A stretch of DNA of 51,762 nt from the NCBI RefSeq assembly GCF_004614195.1, contig NZ_SPUM01000037.1, positions 1 to 51,762 of the forward strand. Reading direction: 5' to 3'. Source of the DNA: Massilia horti. GTDB lineage: Bacteria > Pseudomonadota > Gammaproteobacteria > Burkholderiales > Burkholderiaceae_D. Positions 32,104-40,867 of this stretch are shown piece after piece. Below the pieces are notes generated by a model. That model made no database searches, was not told the DNA's origin, and saw only the letters and a list, made by a program, of their open reading frames with translations. Both the position numbers and the translations under genes were made by a program. Each line of letters opens with the position of its first letter. Within the stretch, counting starts at the first letter, position 1.

Positions 32104-32516
32104 CTTTTGCCGCGCCCGAGGAATTCATAGACCGCCATGCCGGCGACCATGGCGATCGTGAAGATCATGGGCTTTGCGCTGCCAGAGAACAGGGACGCGA
32201 GCGCAGGACCGGGGCAAATGCCGGCCAGGCCCCAACCGGCGCCGAAGACCAGGCTGCCAAACACCAGGCGGCGGTCGATCTGCCGCGCCGTTGGCAGGCG
32301 GATTGCCGCTCCGAGCGGCGTGCGTTGGCGTGCACCCGCCAGGCGGAATGCGAACAGGCCGACCAGGATGGCCCCGGCCATGACGAAAGCGAGCGATGGG
32401 TCCCAGTTACCGGCAAGGTCCAGGAACCCCAGCACCTTGGCCGGGTTGGACATGCCGCTGACGATCAGGCCGATACCGAAGATCAGGCCCACGATGAATG
32501 AAACAACGAGCTGCAT
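32100..32516 (-). CDS. YeeE/YedE-type transporter half (DUF6691)
   Basis: A 138-residue membrane protein with four helices: LVVSFIVGLIFGIGLIVSGM with NPAKVLGFLD, then SLVFGAGWGLAGICPGPALASL, the cysteine-containing signature ICPGPA of the family. YeeE/YedE proteins take up thiosulfate or other sulfur species. This half pairs with the next gene upstream, as in bigR-type sulfide operons. AGGGA precedes the start, and the gap to its partner is 10 bp. Confidence 0.85.
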   Translation of the reverse strand: MQLVVSFIVGLIFGIGLIVSGMSNPAKVLGFLDLAGNWDPSLAFVMAGAILVGLFAFRLAGARQRTPLGAAIRLPTARQIDRRLVFGSLVFGAGWGLAGICPGPALASLFSGSAKPMIFTIAMVAGMAVYEFLGRGKR

Positions 32517-32526
32517 GGGTAATCCC

Positions 32527-32958
32527 TTAACCGATCAGGCGGCGTGCTACGAACACCGTCGCGATACCGGCGGCCATGAATGCGATGGTCGCCACCAGCG
32601 AGCGGGGCGATAGCCGCGACAGCCCGCATACGCCGTGGCCGCTGGTGCAGCCGGACCCGTAACGGGTGCCCAGTCCGACCAGCAGTCCGGCGGCGATCAG
32701 CGTGCCGCTGCCTGCATCAAATCGCGTGTCGGGCAGCCGGTGGACGAGCGCATATGCCAGCGGCGCCAGCACGAGCCCGAGCAGGAAGGCGATTCGCCAG
32801 CCGAGATCGCCGCGGGCAGGGCGCAGCAGGCCGCCGAGGATGCCGCTGATGCCGGCAATGCGGCCGCTTAGCAGCACGAACAGCGCTGCCGACAGGCCGA
32901 TCAGCAGCCCGCCGGCGAACGAGGTCCACGGCGTGAAATGGGTCCAATCGATGTGCAT
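32527..32958 (-). CDS. YeeE/YedE-type transporter half
   Basis: A 143-residue membrane protein with four helices. It carries [28 protein letters not shown] near the N-terminus and [30 protein letters not shown], the cysteine signature of YeeE/YedE sulfur transporters, in the second half. With the 138-residue neighbour it makes up a full transporter. I set the start at 32958 (MHIDWTHF), which leaves a 10-bp gap after the regulator; a longer reading would overlap the regulator gene. Confidence 0.86.
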   Translation of the reverse strand: MHIDWTHFTPWTSFAGGLLIGLSAALFVLLSGRIAGISGILGGLLRPARGDLGWRIAFLLGLVLAPLAYALVHRLPDTRFDAGSGTLIAAGLLVGLGTRYGSGCTSGHGVCGLSRLSPRSLVATIAFMAAGIATVFVARRLIG

Positions 32959-32968
32959 CCGATTCTTT

Positions 32969-33286
32969 CTATGTCTTCTTGCAATACAGCTCATGCAGCA
33001 GTTGCATGACGGCCAGCGCTTCCTTGCTCGCGATGCTGTAAAAAATCTGCTTGCCTTCGCGCCGCGTGACCACGAGCTTTTCCTCGCGCAGCACGCCAAG
33101 TTGCTGCGACAGGGTGGGCTGGTGGATGTCCAGTGCGCTTTCCAGGTCGCTCACGCAATGCTCGCCCTGGCTCAGTTGGCACAGTAGCAGCAGGCGGTCG
33201 GGATTGGCGAGCACCTTGAGCAGGCCGCGCGCTTCCTCCGCCGCCACGCGCATGGCGCGCAGATCCATTTGTCCGGTTTCCGTCAT
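32969..33286 (-). CDS. ArsR-family persulfide sensor (BigR/SqrR-like)
   Basis: A 105-residue winged-helix repressor. The recognition helix region reads [27 protein letters not shown], with the wing QIFYSI after it. Cys36 (in LLLLCQL) and Cys102 (in HELYCKKT) match the two cysteines that BigR/SqrR proteins join through sulfur atoms when persulfides rise; a third, Cys44, is present. It heads the sulfur operon that it should repress. A start at Met7 (33268) is also possible and would renumber the cysteines. Position and cysteines favour persulfide over metal sensing. Confidence 0.85.
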   Translation of the reverse strand: MTETGQMDLRAMRVAAEEARGLLKVLANPDRLLLLCQLSQGEHCVSDLESALDIHQPTLSQQLGVLREEKLVVTRREGKQIFYSIASKEALAVMQLLHELYCKKT

Positions 33287-33292
33287 CGTTTT

Positions 33293-33321
33293 ATTATATG
33301 CGGCAACAAAATATCGTTCAA
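33293..33321 (-). promoter_or_regulatory. Near-consensus sigma-70 promoter of the persulfide operon
   Basis: On the minus strand TTGAAC (33321-33316) and TATAAT (33298-33293) are separated by exactly 17 bp. Transcription would start about 33288-33284, at the ArsR ATG (33286), and no ribosome site precedes that ATG. This points to a leaderless or nearly leaderless mRNA, or to use of the Met7 start. The AT-rich spacer is a natural place for repressor binding. Confidence 0.6.
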
Positions 33322-33351
33322 TAGAATGTTTGGTGCCGGGTGATTAGCCAT

Positions 33352-33380
33352 CGTAGGGTGCGCACCAGTGCGCACGCGGT
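33352..33380. repeat. REP-like palindromic repeat, single copy
   Basis: This copy matches 24 of 25 bases of the 9483-9507 element (GGGTGCGCACC, one changed base, GTGCGCACGCGGT), preceded by CGTA as in the other copies. It lies between the ArsR promoter and the end of the CorC gene. Confidence 0.7.
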
Positions 33381-33418
33381 ACGGGTGAGTAGACGCGGCG
33401 TCGTTTAGTGCCGGTCAC

Positions 33419-34726
33419 CTACTGCGCAGTTTCACGCGCAACCGGGGTCACCAGCAGGCGATCGATCCGGTTGCCGTCCATGTCCGCGATCTCGAAGCGG
33501 TAGGCGTCCCAGTCGAAGTATTCGGACGGCTTGGGAATGTAGCCTAGCTGGTACAGCACGAATCCGGCCAGCGTGTGATAACTTCCATCGCCCTCGCCGG
33601 GAAATTCGACGACCGCGCCGAGCACTTCGCGGAAGCGGTCAAGCGAAATGCCGCCATCCATGTACCAGCTGCCATCCTCGCGCCGCACCGCGTCCGGCGC
33701 CTGCTCCTCGCCACACACGGACACTTCGCCGACCAGCACGCTCATCACGTCCGCCAGCGTGACTATGCCCTGGATGTCGCCGTATTCGTCGACCACCAGC
33801 GCCAGCTCGGCGCGGTTTTTCTTGAACAGTTCCAGCAAGTCCATTGCGCTGACCGACTCGGGCACGAACAGCAGCGGTTTGAGCGCGGCGGCAATGTCCA
33901 CGGCGTTCAGGGCATGGCCCCGGATGGCCTGTGCGAACAGGTCACGCGCGGTCACATAACCCAAGATGTTCCCCTGGTCGTGCCGGATTACCGGGAAGCG
34001 GTTGTGCATGCTGCCCGCGATCCTGGCAAGGTTGCGTTCGGCCCCGTCGTCCAGGTCGAGGAATTCGATGTCCACACGCGGCGTCATGAGGGCGCCCAGA
34101 TGGCGGTCGTCGAGCCGCAGCGCGCGCGAAACGATTTCGTATTCCGTCGGTTCGAACACGCCGGCCTCGGTGCTTTCGCGCAGCATGCCGGTGATTTCTT
34201 CCTCGGTCGGAATCTCGGCCCCCGGCTTTTCCATGCGCAGCAGGCGGGTGATGAAGTCGGTCGTAACAGCCAGCAGCCTGACGAGCGGTGACATCAGCAG
34301 CGCCAGCGCGTGCAGGGGCCGCGCGAGCGCGGTGGCGACCCGTTCGGGGTGTTGCATGGCGATGCGTTTGGGCACGAGTTCACCAAGGATGATGGAGGCG
34401 AACCCAATGCAAATCACCACGATCGCCAGCGCGAGATGGTCGGCGAAGCCGGCGAGCTGCGGCGCGGCCGCCGCAATGTGCGGCGCCAGCCGCGCCACCA
34501 GCGACGCGCCGCCGAAGGCGCCGTTGAAGATGCTGACCAGGGTCACGCCCGCCTGGACGGTCGACAGGTAGATGCTCGGCTTTTCAGCCAGGTCGAGCGC
34601 GGCGCGGGCGCCGCGCTTGCCCTCGGCGGACAGTTTTTCCAGGCGCAGGCGGCGGGCGGAAACCAGCGCGAATTCCGCCATCGACAAGATGCCGTTCAGG
34701 AAAATCAGGGCAAGGATGAGCAGCAT
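33419..34726 (-). CDS. CNNM/HlyC-CorC family membrane protein with CBS domains
   Basis: A 435-residue inner-membrane protein. The N-terminal CNNM domain (about 1-190) has helices and the IILGELVPKRIAMQ signature. A CBS pair follows (about 205-325, with ALMTPRVDIEFLDLDD and VVDEYGDIQGIVTLADVM), then a C-terminal CorC_HlyC domain (about 345-430, SWYMDGGISLDRFREVLG). The family takes part in magnesium or cobalt efflux and homeostasis; the older hemolysin name is misleading. AAGGAC precedes the ATG. It is a single gene. Confidence 0.87.
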   Translation of the reverse strand: MLLILALIFLNGILSMAEFALVSARRLRLEKLSAEGKRGARAALDLAEKPSIYLSTVQAGVTLVSIFNGAFGGASLVARLAPHIAAAAPQLAGFADHLALAIVVICIGFASIILGELVPKRIAMQHPERVATALARPLHALALLMSPLVRLLAVTTDFITRLLRMEKPGAEIPTEEEITGMLRESTEAGVFEPTEYEIVSRALRLDDRHLGALMTPRVDIEFLDLDDGAERNLARIAGSMHNRFPVIRHDQGNILGYVTARDLFAQAIRGHALNAVDIAAALKPLLFVPESVSAMDLLELFKKNRAELALVVDEYGDIQGIVTLADVMSVLVGEVSVCGEEQAPDAVRREDGSWYMDGGISLDRFREVLGAVVEFPGEGDGSYHTLAGFVLYQLGYIPKPSEYFDWDAYRFEIADMDGNRIDRLLVTPVARETAQ

Positions 34727-34826
34727 GTCCTTGATCGGCCGGGGCAGTCATCCCCGTGCCTTGCCGTGCTTGGAAGCCATCATCGCACGGCGGCTCATGG
34801 CGCGCCAACGCGCACGGCCAGCCGTA

Positions 34827-36137
34827 TCAAGGCTCGGGCCGGAAGGCCTTGCCGATGCCGGCCCAGCATTGCTGGTAATTGCGCTGCAATTGCTGGCTGG
34901 CCAGCGCGTACGCGGTCGGGATGATCACGTGGCGGGTTTCAAACATGAAGGCCATCGTGTCGGCAACCTTGCTGGGGCGCGAGGTATCGGCATTGCTCGC
35001 TTTTTCGAACGTGGCGGCATCGGGGCCGTGCCCGCTCATGCAGTTGTGCAGGCTGGCGCCGCCGGGGACGAAGCCTTCGGCCTTGGCGTCGTAGGCGCCG
35101 TGGATCAGGCCCATGAATTCGCTGGCGACGTTGCGATGGAACCAAGGCGGGCGGAAGGTGTCTTCGCCGGCCAGCCAGCGCGGCGGGAAGATCACGAAAT
35201 CGAGCGTGTCCACGCCGGGAGTGTCCGAGGGGGCCTGCAATACGAGGAAGATCGACGGGTCCGGGTGGTCGTAGCTGATCGAGCCGATGGTGTTGAAGTG
35301 GCGCAGGTCGTATTTGTAGGGCGCGTAGTTGCCGTGCCAGGCGACCACGTCCAGCGGGGAGTGGCCGATGTCGGCCCGCCACAGGTTGCCGCAGAACTTG
35401 GCGACCAGTTCGAACTGGCCTTCCCGGTCTTCGTACCGTGCGGCTGGAGTCAGGAAGTCGCGCGGGTTGGCCAGCCCGTTGGAGCCGATCGGGCCCAGGT
35501 CCGGCAGGCGCAGCAGGGCGCCGAAGTTCTCGCAGATGTAGCCACGGGCCTGGCCGTCCGGCAGCGCGACCTGGAAGCGAATGCCGCGCGGGATGACGGC
35601 GATCTCTTGCGGTCCAAGTTCCAGGAGGCCAAGTTCGGTGGCGATGTGAAGGCGACCGTGCTGGGGCACGATCAGCAGCTCCCCGTCAGCCGAATAGAAA
35701 TAGCGGTCGGTCATCGACTGGTTGGCGGCGTACAAGTGGATCGCGCAGCCGCTCATGGCCTCGGGCGAGCCGTTGCCGGCCATGGTGACCCAGCCGTCGA
35801 TGAAGTCGGTCGGGGCCAATGGCATCGGCAGCGGGTCCCATCGCAATTGGTTGGGCGGGGGCGGGACCTGGCCGAACTGGCTGACCATGCGGCCGTTGTC
35901 GATCTGTTTGAATTGGCCGTGGACGGCAGCCGGACGGATGCGGTACAGCCACGAGCGCCGGTTGTGGCTGCGCGGCGCGGTAAACGCGGTGCCGGAAATT
36001 TGCTCGGCGTACAGCCCGTAGGCGACCCGCTGGGGCGAGTTGCGGTGTTGCGGAAGCGCGCCGGGTAGGGCTTCGGTGGCGAATTCGTTGCCAAAGCCGG
36101 ACATGTAGCTTGCTGCCGATGGGGTGGGTTCGAGCAC
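34827..36137 (-). CDS. hmgA: Homogentisate 1,2-dioxygenase
   Basis: A 436-residue cytosolic cupin enzyme that opens the ring of homogentisate with iron and oxygen to give maleylacetoacetate in tyrosine and phenylalanine breakdown. Marks: [20 protein letters not shown] at the start, [46 protein letters not shown] and [15 protein letters not shown], holding the His/Glu/His iron ligands. The start is GTG at 36137 with AGGAG 8 bases upstream. The other steps (hpd, maiA, fahA) are not in the window. It diverges from a LysR gene 113 bp away that probably regulates it. Confidence 0.95.
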   Translation of the reverse strand: MLEPTPSAASYMSGFGNEFATEALPGALPQHRNSPQRVAYGLYAEQISGTAFTAPRSHNRRSWLYRIRPAAVHGQFKQIDNGRMVSQFGQVPPPPNQLRWDPLPMPLAPTDFIDGWVTMAGNGSPEAMSGCAIHLYAANQSMTDRYFYSADGELLIVPQHGRLHIATELGLLELGPQEIAVIPRGIRFQVALPDGQARGYICENFGALLRLPDLGPIGSNGLANPRDFLTPAARYEDREGQFELVAKFCGNLWRADIGHSPLDVVAWHGNYAPYKYDLRHFNTIGSISYDHPDPSIFLVLQAPSDTPGVDTLDFVIFPPRWLAGEDTFRPPWFHRNVASEFMGLIHGAYDAKAEGFVPGGASLHNCMSGHGPDAATFEKASNADTSRPSKVADTMAFMFETRHVIIPTAYALASQQLQRNYQQCWAGIGKAFRPEP

Positions 36138-36192
36138 GGATGGTCTCCTGCGGGTTTTGTTGTGCGGACAACTGTAGTGGATATGCGAACGT

Positions 36193-36235
36193 TTTACGAG
36201 ATGAATACAGAAATGTAGACTATTGATTTCGTAAA
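36193..36235. promoter_or_regulatory. Candidate LysR operators between hmgA and its regulator
   Basis: TTTACGA (36193-36199) and TCGTAAA (36229-36235) form an inverted pair, and between them TACA-GAAA-TGTA (36206-36217) is an interrupted palindrome. The AT-rich 113-bp divergent gap is where a LysR regulator would bind both promoters. No -35/-10 pair stands out on either strand. Confidence 0.45.
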
Positions 36236-36250
36236 TAATAAGGCGCTTCC

Positions 36251-37156
36251 ATGATCGAACCGGGCAATATCGACCTGAACCTGCTGGCGGTGTTCCAGGA
36301 GGTTTATCGCGAGCGGCAGATATCCAAGGCGGCGCGCAAACTGGGGCTGACCCAATCGGCGGTCAGCAATGCGCTGGCCCGCCTGCGGCGCACCTTCGAC
36401 GACGAGCTGTTCGTGCGGACGGGCGGCGGCATGCAGCCCACGCCTTTCGCGCAGCAAGTGGCCGAGCCGGTCGGTGCGGCAATGCTCCAGATTGGGCTGG
36501 CGCTGAACCAGCGCAGTCAATTCGATCCCGCAACCAGCACGCGTCGCTTCACCATTGCCATGACCGATGTGGGCGAGGTGTATTTCATGCCGGTGCTGGT
36601 CGAGCGCTTGCGGGCGTTGGCGCCGCGGGTGCAGGTGAGCTCGATCCGGGCGGGAGGCATTGCGCTCAGGGAAGCGATGGAGAGCGGCCGCGTCGATCTG
36701 GCGGTGGGCGCGTTCGACGACGTGTCCGGCGCCTTGTACCAGCGGTTGCTGTTCCGCCAGCCTTTTGTGAGCCTGTTCCGCAAGAGCCATCCGCTGGCGC
36801 AAGGCGAGGTCACGCTCGATCGCTTCATCGCCGCCGAACACTTGCTTGTCGATACGGACGAAAGCCCGTACGACCGCATCAACCAGTTGCTGGAAAAGGC
36901 CGGGGTGGGCGTGGTGACGCGCTACCGCGTGCCGCACTTTACCGCCGTGCCGTACATCGCCAGTGCCAGCGGATTGGTGGTGACCGTGCCCCAGAAGCTG
37001 GCCGAGCGGGCGGCGGCGCCCTTCGATCTGGCGTGGACGATGCCCCCGTTGCAATTGCCGATGCTGCAGACGAACGTGTTCTGGCATCGGCGCTTCGGCC
37101 AGGACCCGGGCAATTGCTGGCTGCGCGAACTGATGGTGGAGCTGTTTGCCGAGTAG
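36251..37156 (+). CDS. LysR-family transcriptional regulator
   Basis: A 301-residue regulator. The winged HTH (about 5-65) reads [20 protein letters not shown] then [19 protein letters not shown], and the effector-binding domain (about 90-300) follows with two alpha/beta lobes. Divergence from hmgA suggests control of homogentisate breakdown, with an aromatic intermediate as inducer; this rests on position only. LysR proteins usually also repress their own gene. It converges on the lipoprotein gene at 37166, leaving 9 bp. Confidence 0.88.
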   Translation: MIEPGNIDLNLLAVFQEVYRERQISKAARKLGLTQSAVSNALARLRRTFDDELFVRTGGGMQPTPFAQQVAEPVGAAMLQIGLALNQRSQFDPATSTRRFTIAMTDVGEVYFMPVLVERLRALAPRVQVSSIRAGGIALREAMESGRVDLAVGAFDDVSGALYQRLLFRQPFVSLFRKSHPLAQGEVTLDRFIAAEHLLVDTDESPYDRINQLLEKAGVGVVTRYRVPHFTAVPYIASASGLVVTVPQKLAERAAAPFDLAWTMPPLQLPMLQTNVFWHRRFGQDPGNCWLRELMVELFAE

Positions 37157-37165
37157 CTGGCGCTT

Positions 37166-38299
37166 TCAGAATCCGTACATCTTTTTCATGGGCATGTTGT
37201 CGACGGGGCGTACCCCGTTTGCGTCCAGCACGAACGCGTCCAGGTACTGCAACGGCGGGACGAGGGCGATGTTTTTCGCAGCAAGCCAGGTGGCCAGGCG
37301 CGTGTCGCGGAAGGGACTGGTGTTGCCCTGTTCGAAGGGAACGAAGACATTGCCGATGTGGTTGACCACGTAGGCTCTGGGTTTGAGCACCGGCGCGATG
37401 ATCGCGGCGACCGCGTGGCCGCCGGCGCCGATCCAGAGATCGACGCTTTTCAATCGGGCGCCGCGCATCGCCAGAGCCAGGCGTTCGATGGGCTTGCCGT
37501 AATTGATGCCGTCAGTGATTTGATCGACCGTCAGGCCCTGCGGCGCACCTGAATCGGTCACGAAGAAACTGAGGGTGGTTTTGCTGGCGGTCTTGACCGT
37601 GAAGAGGTAGCCGCGGCTGCCACCGCCGTTGGGAAAGTCTTCCAAGGCGCCGCCTTTGAGCTTGCCGTCGGCATCGGGCGTGGGAACGTGTTGCAGTTCG
37701 CGCGGGGCGTACTGCTCGCTGCCGTCGTGCGTCCAGCGGACCACGCGCATCGTCACGTACTTATTCAGGCGGAAGGTTTCGCCGCCGTAGACCGGTTTGC
37801 ACTGTTCGAGGGGGATGCCTTGCGCCTGCAATTGGTAGCAGGTCGAGCGGGAACCGATGACCGTGGCTTTGGTGAGAGAGGCCCAGTATGCGGTATCGAA
37901 GCTGTGGTCGAATTGGCTGGAGCCGGTGAGCACCAGGTTGATCGGCGAGCCGGGCTTGTTCGAGAGCACGCTGTGGCTCCAGCGCACAGCACCCTGGTCG
38001 ACCGGCCAGGGCGCCCTGGTGTAGGCCAGGCCGTCACTGCCGCCTTGGAAATATCCGGGCGGAATCCGCGTCATGTAGCCGTCCATCATGATGTTCAGGT
38101 CGCCAATCTTGAAGGTCCAGTTGGCCAGGCCAAACCATGTCAGGCGTACTTCGCTTGGCGCGGTGTTGTCGGTGCCGGGGACCAGCACGTCGTCGCCGCG
38201 CTCGCCGCCGCAAGCGCAGAGCAGGGTGAGCGTGGCGGCGGTGATGAGCCAGGATGGGGAGCGGGCATGCGTGTGGCTGCGCGACAGGGAGCGATCCAT
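37166..38299 (-). CDS. Metallo-beta-lactamase-fold lipoprotein with altered metal site
   Basis: A 377-residue lipoprotein (lipobox around LLCAC, Cys30). The core resembles UlaG-like or metallo-hydrolase folds: VRLTWFGLANWTFKIGDLNIMMDG at the start, LVLTGSSQFDHSFD where such proteins have HSHFDHS, then VVRWTHDG, FFVTDSGAP and LWIGAGGHAV. The first two histidines of HxHxDH are Ser and Gln, so the usual two-metal centre cannot form as known. It may be inactive as a hydrolase, bind a different metal, or act as a binding protein. I chose Met at 38299. It is a single gene. Confidence 0.65.
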   Translation of the reverse strand: MDRSLSRSHTHARSPSWLITAATLTLLCACGGERGDDVLVPGTDNTAPSEVRLTWFGLANWTFKIGDLNIMMDGYMTRIPPGYFQGGSDGLAYTRAPWPVDQGAVRWSHSVLSNKPGSPINLVLTGSSQFDHSFDTAYWASLTKATVIGSRSTCYQLQAQGIPLEQCKPVYGGETFRLNKYVTMRVVRWTHDGSEQYAPRELQHVPTPDADGKLKGGALEDFPNGGGSRGYLFTVKTASKTTLSFFVTDSGAPQGLTVDQITDGINYGKPIERLALAMRGARLKSVDLWIGAGGHAVAAIIAPVLKPRAYVVNHIGNVFVPFEQGNTSPFRDTRLATWLAAKNIALVPPLQYLDAFVLDANGVRPVDNMPMKKMYGF

Positions 38300-38525
38300 T
38301 GCTGTCTCCATTGCTTAACAGAAGCGGCTCCGGTGAAAGCGGACGGCTCGGCTGTCATGACCAATGTAGCAGCGGGCTCAGCAGGAGCGCTCTGCGCTGG
38401 CGCAGGGCGGGGTGGAGAAGTCGGCGGATCAATTCCGGGTGGAATTGACGGGGGCGCAGGTTCTGTGTGCGCGTGATGCGAACGATGCCTTATGGCAGCG
38501 ACGCCGCGGGCCAATCAAACGGTGA

Positions 38526-38548
38526 CGCGTGCGCACGGGTGCGCACCC
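38526..38548. repeat. REP-like palindromic repeat, reverse orientation
   Basis: The reverse complement reads GGGTGCGCACCCGTGCGCACGCG preceded by CGTA, the same element as at 9483 and 33356. It lies in the gap between the lipoprotein start and the end of the ABC ATPase gene, followed by a small GCGGCCT/AGGCCGC dyad (about 38555-38570). Confidence 0.7.
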
Positions 38549-38587
38549 TACGCTACGGCCTGAGGCCGCGAGCGGGCGCAATTGGCC

Positions 38588-39670
38588 TTACGGCAGCAAT
38601 CGCCGCCCGTCCGGCCCGAACACGTGCGTGCGCTGCGGCGGCGCCGACAGCAGCAGCTCCTGGCCGGGCTCCCAGTGCCGTTCGGCGTCGGCGCGTACGA
38701 CCATCTGTTCGCCGCTGCCCTTGACGTTCGCGTACAGCCAGCAGCCGTCACCCAGCCGTTCGATCGCGAACAGCGTGGCGGGGATACCAGCGCTGGCGCC
38801 AGCATCGAGATGCTCCGGCCGCACGCCGACCGTGACGCGAGTGCCAGGCCGCACCGGCTCGGCCAGCGGCACCTCGAGCACGGTGGCGCCGCCGGCCACC
38901 GCGACTGCCGCACGGTCACCGGCGTACGCCTCCACTTCACCCGCCAGGAAGTTCATGGTCGGCGCACCGAGAAAGCCGGCGACGAACAGGTTGTCCGGCT
39001 CGTGGTAGAGCTTGAGCGGCGGCCCGGCCTGCTCGATGCGGCCTCCGTTCAAAACCACGATGCGGTCGGCCAGCGTCATCGCCTCGACCTGGTCGTGGGT
39101 CACGTAGATCATGGTGGTGCCGAGCGAACGATGCAGTCTGGCCAGCTCGATGCGCATCTGTACGCGCAGCGCGGCGTCCAGGTTGGACAGCGGTTCGTCG
39201 AACAGAAATATGGAGGGCTCGCGCACGATCGCGCGCCCGATCGCGACGCGCTGGCGCTGGCCGCCGGAAAGCTCCTTCGGCCGGCGGTCGAGCAGGGCGT
39301 CGATCTGCAGAGCTCTAGCCGCCTTCAGCACAGCCGACTCGATCTCGGTCTTTGGCCTGCCGGCGAGCTTCAGTGCGAACCCCATGTTTTCGCGCACCGT
39401 CATGTGCGGATACAGCGCGTAGTTCTGGAAGACCATCGCCAGCCGCCGGTCAGCCGGGGGCAGCTGGTTGATGCGCACGCCGTCCATGAACAGCTCGCCC
39501 TCGTCGATCTCGTCCAGTCCGCAGATCGCGCGCAGCAGCGTCGACTTGCCGCAGCCGGAAGGTCCGACGAAGACGACGAATTCGCCGTCTTCGATGTCCA
39601 GGTCGATACCGTGCAGGATGGCGTGCGCACCGTACGACTTGCGCACGCCGGTCAGTTTGAGGCTTGCCAT
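38588..39670 (-). CDS. UgpC/MsmK-type sugar ABC transporter ATPase
   Basis: A 360-residue cytosolic ATPase. The nucleotide-binding domain has Walker A GPSGCGKST (36-44), Q-loop FQNYALYPHMTVREN, signature LSGGQRQRVAIGRA and Walker B IFLFDEPLSNLD. It is followed by a C-terminal TOBE/MalK regulatory domain (about 240-360, VGVRPEHLDAG). The type energises importers of glycerol-3-phosphate, maltose or oligosaccharides. No permease or binding-protein gene is near, so it may serve importers encoded elsewhere, as MsmK/MsiK proteins do. AAGGAG precedes the ATG. Confidence 0.88.
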   Translation of the reverse strand: MASLKLTGVRKSYGAHAILHGIDLDIEDGEFVVFVGPSGCGKSTLLRAICGLDEIDEGELFMDGVRINQLPPADRRLAMVFQNYALYPHMTVRENMGFALKLAGRPKTEIESAVLKAARALQIDALLDRRPKELSGGQRQRVAIGRAIVREPSIFLFDEPLSNLDAALRVQMRIELARLHRSLGTTMIYVTHDQVEAMTLADRIVVLNGGRIEQAGPPLKLYHEPDNLFVAGFLGAPTMNFLAGEVEAYAGDRAAVAVAGGATVLEVPLAEPVRPGTRVTVGVRPEHLDAGASAGIPATLFAIERLGDGCWLYANVKGSGEQMVVRADAERHWEPGQELLLSAPPQRTHVFGPDGRRLLP

Positions 39671-39765
39671 GTCATTCTCCTTGCCGCTCTAGCGCGCTGA
39701 TCTCATGCATTGTGCCAGTTCCCGGTGCGCGGTAGCGAATCACGAAGCCGGGCCAGCTCGCGGGG

Positions 39766-39833
39766 ATCACCGGGCGCAGCCCTGTGCGCCCCTACGATCT
39801 GCAGGAGGCGACGGGTGCGCAAATGCGCACGCG
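39766..39833. repeat. Degenerate REP-like elements
   Basis: GGGTGCGCAAATGCGCACGCG at 39813-39833 is a worn copy of the dispersed element, and CCCTGTGCGCCCCTACG at 39779-39795 looks like a second, reversed and more decayed one. They fill the gap between the ABC ATPase and CapA genes, which otherwise shows nothing. Confidence 0.45.
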
Positions 39834-39854
39834 AACGCAAACTCGGCACTGCCG

Positions 39855-40865
39855 TCAAGCAGGCGGTGCGATAACAAGCGTGTGCGCGTCGGGGTGCACG
39901 GGTGTACCCAGCTCCGCGCACAGTTCGCTCATCTGTCGGAAGATCCAGGCGCGCTGCGCGGAATCGGCGCGGATCGTGCGGCAATCGGCAATGAACAGCG
40001 GATGGAGCACGATGCGTTCGACCTTGTCCGGCCCCAGCTGCAATTCGAACAGTAATTGATGATCGTTGCAGAACGTCGGGTCGACATAGTAGTCATCCAC
40101 CAGGTCGCCGGCCGCATACATGATTGGCGCACCATTGCGCCATTCGATCCCCTGGAAAACGTGCGCGCTGTGGCCGAACAGGATTTTCCATCCCATGTCG
40201 ATCGCCGCATGGGCCAGGCGGCGAAAGCGCGGCGAGGGCCGCCATGCCATATTCGGCCCCCAGTGCAGCGAGAGGATCGGCCAGTCGACATCGGCGCGCG
40301 CCAACGCATCGAGCGCGCGAGAAAACGCAGCCAGGGCGGCGGGCTCGTCGCGCAGGTCGAGCCACGCGATACCGGGACGCGCCGGCCCGGCTGCAAAATC
40401 CTCCTGGTGATCGCAAAAGGCAGCCATGCCGATCCGAAGCCCGTTGCGTTCGACGATCACGGGACGCAGTGCCGCTTGCAGGTCCGCTCCGGCTCCGGCG
40501 TGCGCGATTGAATGGGCGTCGAGCGCATCGACCGTGTCGAGCAGGCCGCGCACATCGAAGTCAAGCGCGTGGTTGTTGGCCAGGCTGACGAGGTCGATGC
40601 CTGCGCCGGTCAGCGACTCGATCGCTTGCGGTGGCGCGCCGAAGTAGAAGGCTTTCGGTTCGCCATGCCACTGGCGGGTGCTGGCGGTGATGGCGCATTC
40701 GAGGTTGACGATGGCCAGATCGGCGGTCCGTAGAAGAGGCGCGATCGCGCCGAGCGGATAGCCGGGGCCGTGCAGCCCGATCGCATCGTTTACGAGGCGC
40801 CCGAGCATGGCGTCGCCGCCGAACACCAGGCGCAGCCGAGGTTCGGGGGCAGGGTGGTCCGACAT
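39855..40865 (-). CDS. CapA-family metallophosphatase-like protein
   Basis: A 336-residue protein of the CapA/PgsA family, a calcineurin-like metallophosphatase fold linked to poly-gamma-glutamate or capsule making. Marks: RLVFGGDAMLGRLVND at the start, AIVNLECAIT, LVSLANNHALDFDVRGL, LSLHWGPNM and LFGHSAHVFQGIEW, which carry the Asp/Asn/His metal ligands. There is no signal peptide, unlike classical CapA, so this copy may be cytosolic. Its ATG lies 2 bp after the stop of the hydrolase gene, so they are one unit. The substrate is unknown. Confidence 0.8.
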   Translation of the reverse strand: MSDHPAPEPRLRLVFGGDAMLGRLVNDAIGLHGPGYPLGAIAPLLRTADLAIVNLECAITASTRQWHGEPKAFYFGAPPQAIESLTGAGIDLVSLANNHALDFDVRGLLDTVDALDAHSIAHAGAGADLQAALRPVIVERNGLRIGMAAFCDHQEDFAAGPARPGIAWLDLRDEPAALAAFSRALDALARADVDWPILSLHWGPNMAWRPSPRFRRLAHAAIDMGWKILFGHSAHVFQGIEWRNGAPIMYAAGDLVDDYYVDPTFCNDHQLLFELQLGPDKVERIVLHPLFIADCRTIRADSAQRAWIFRQMSELCAELGTPVHPDAHTLVIAPPA

Positions 40866-40867
40866 GG

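Noticed and set aside
38588..39670. ABC ATPase considered as part of a complete pectin-sugar importer here
   Set aside because: No permease or solute-binding gene lies next to it, and the pectin locus is more than 16 kb away.
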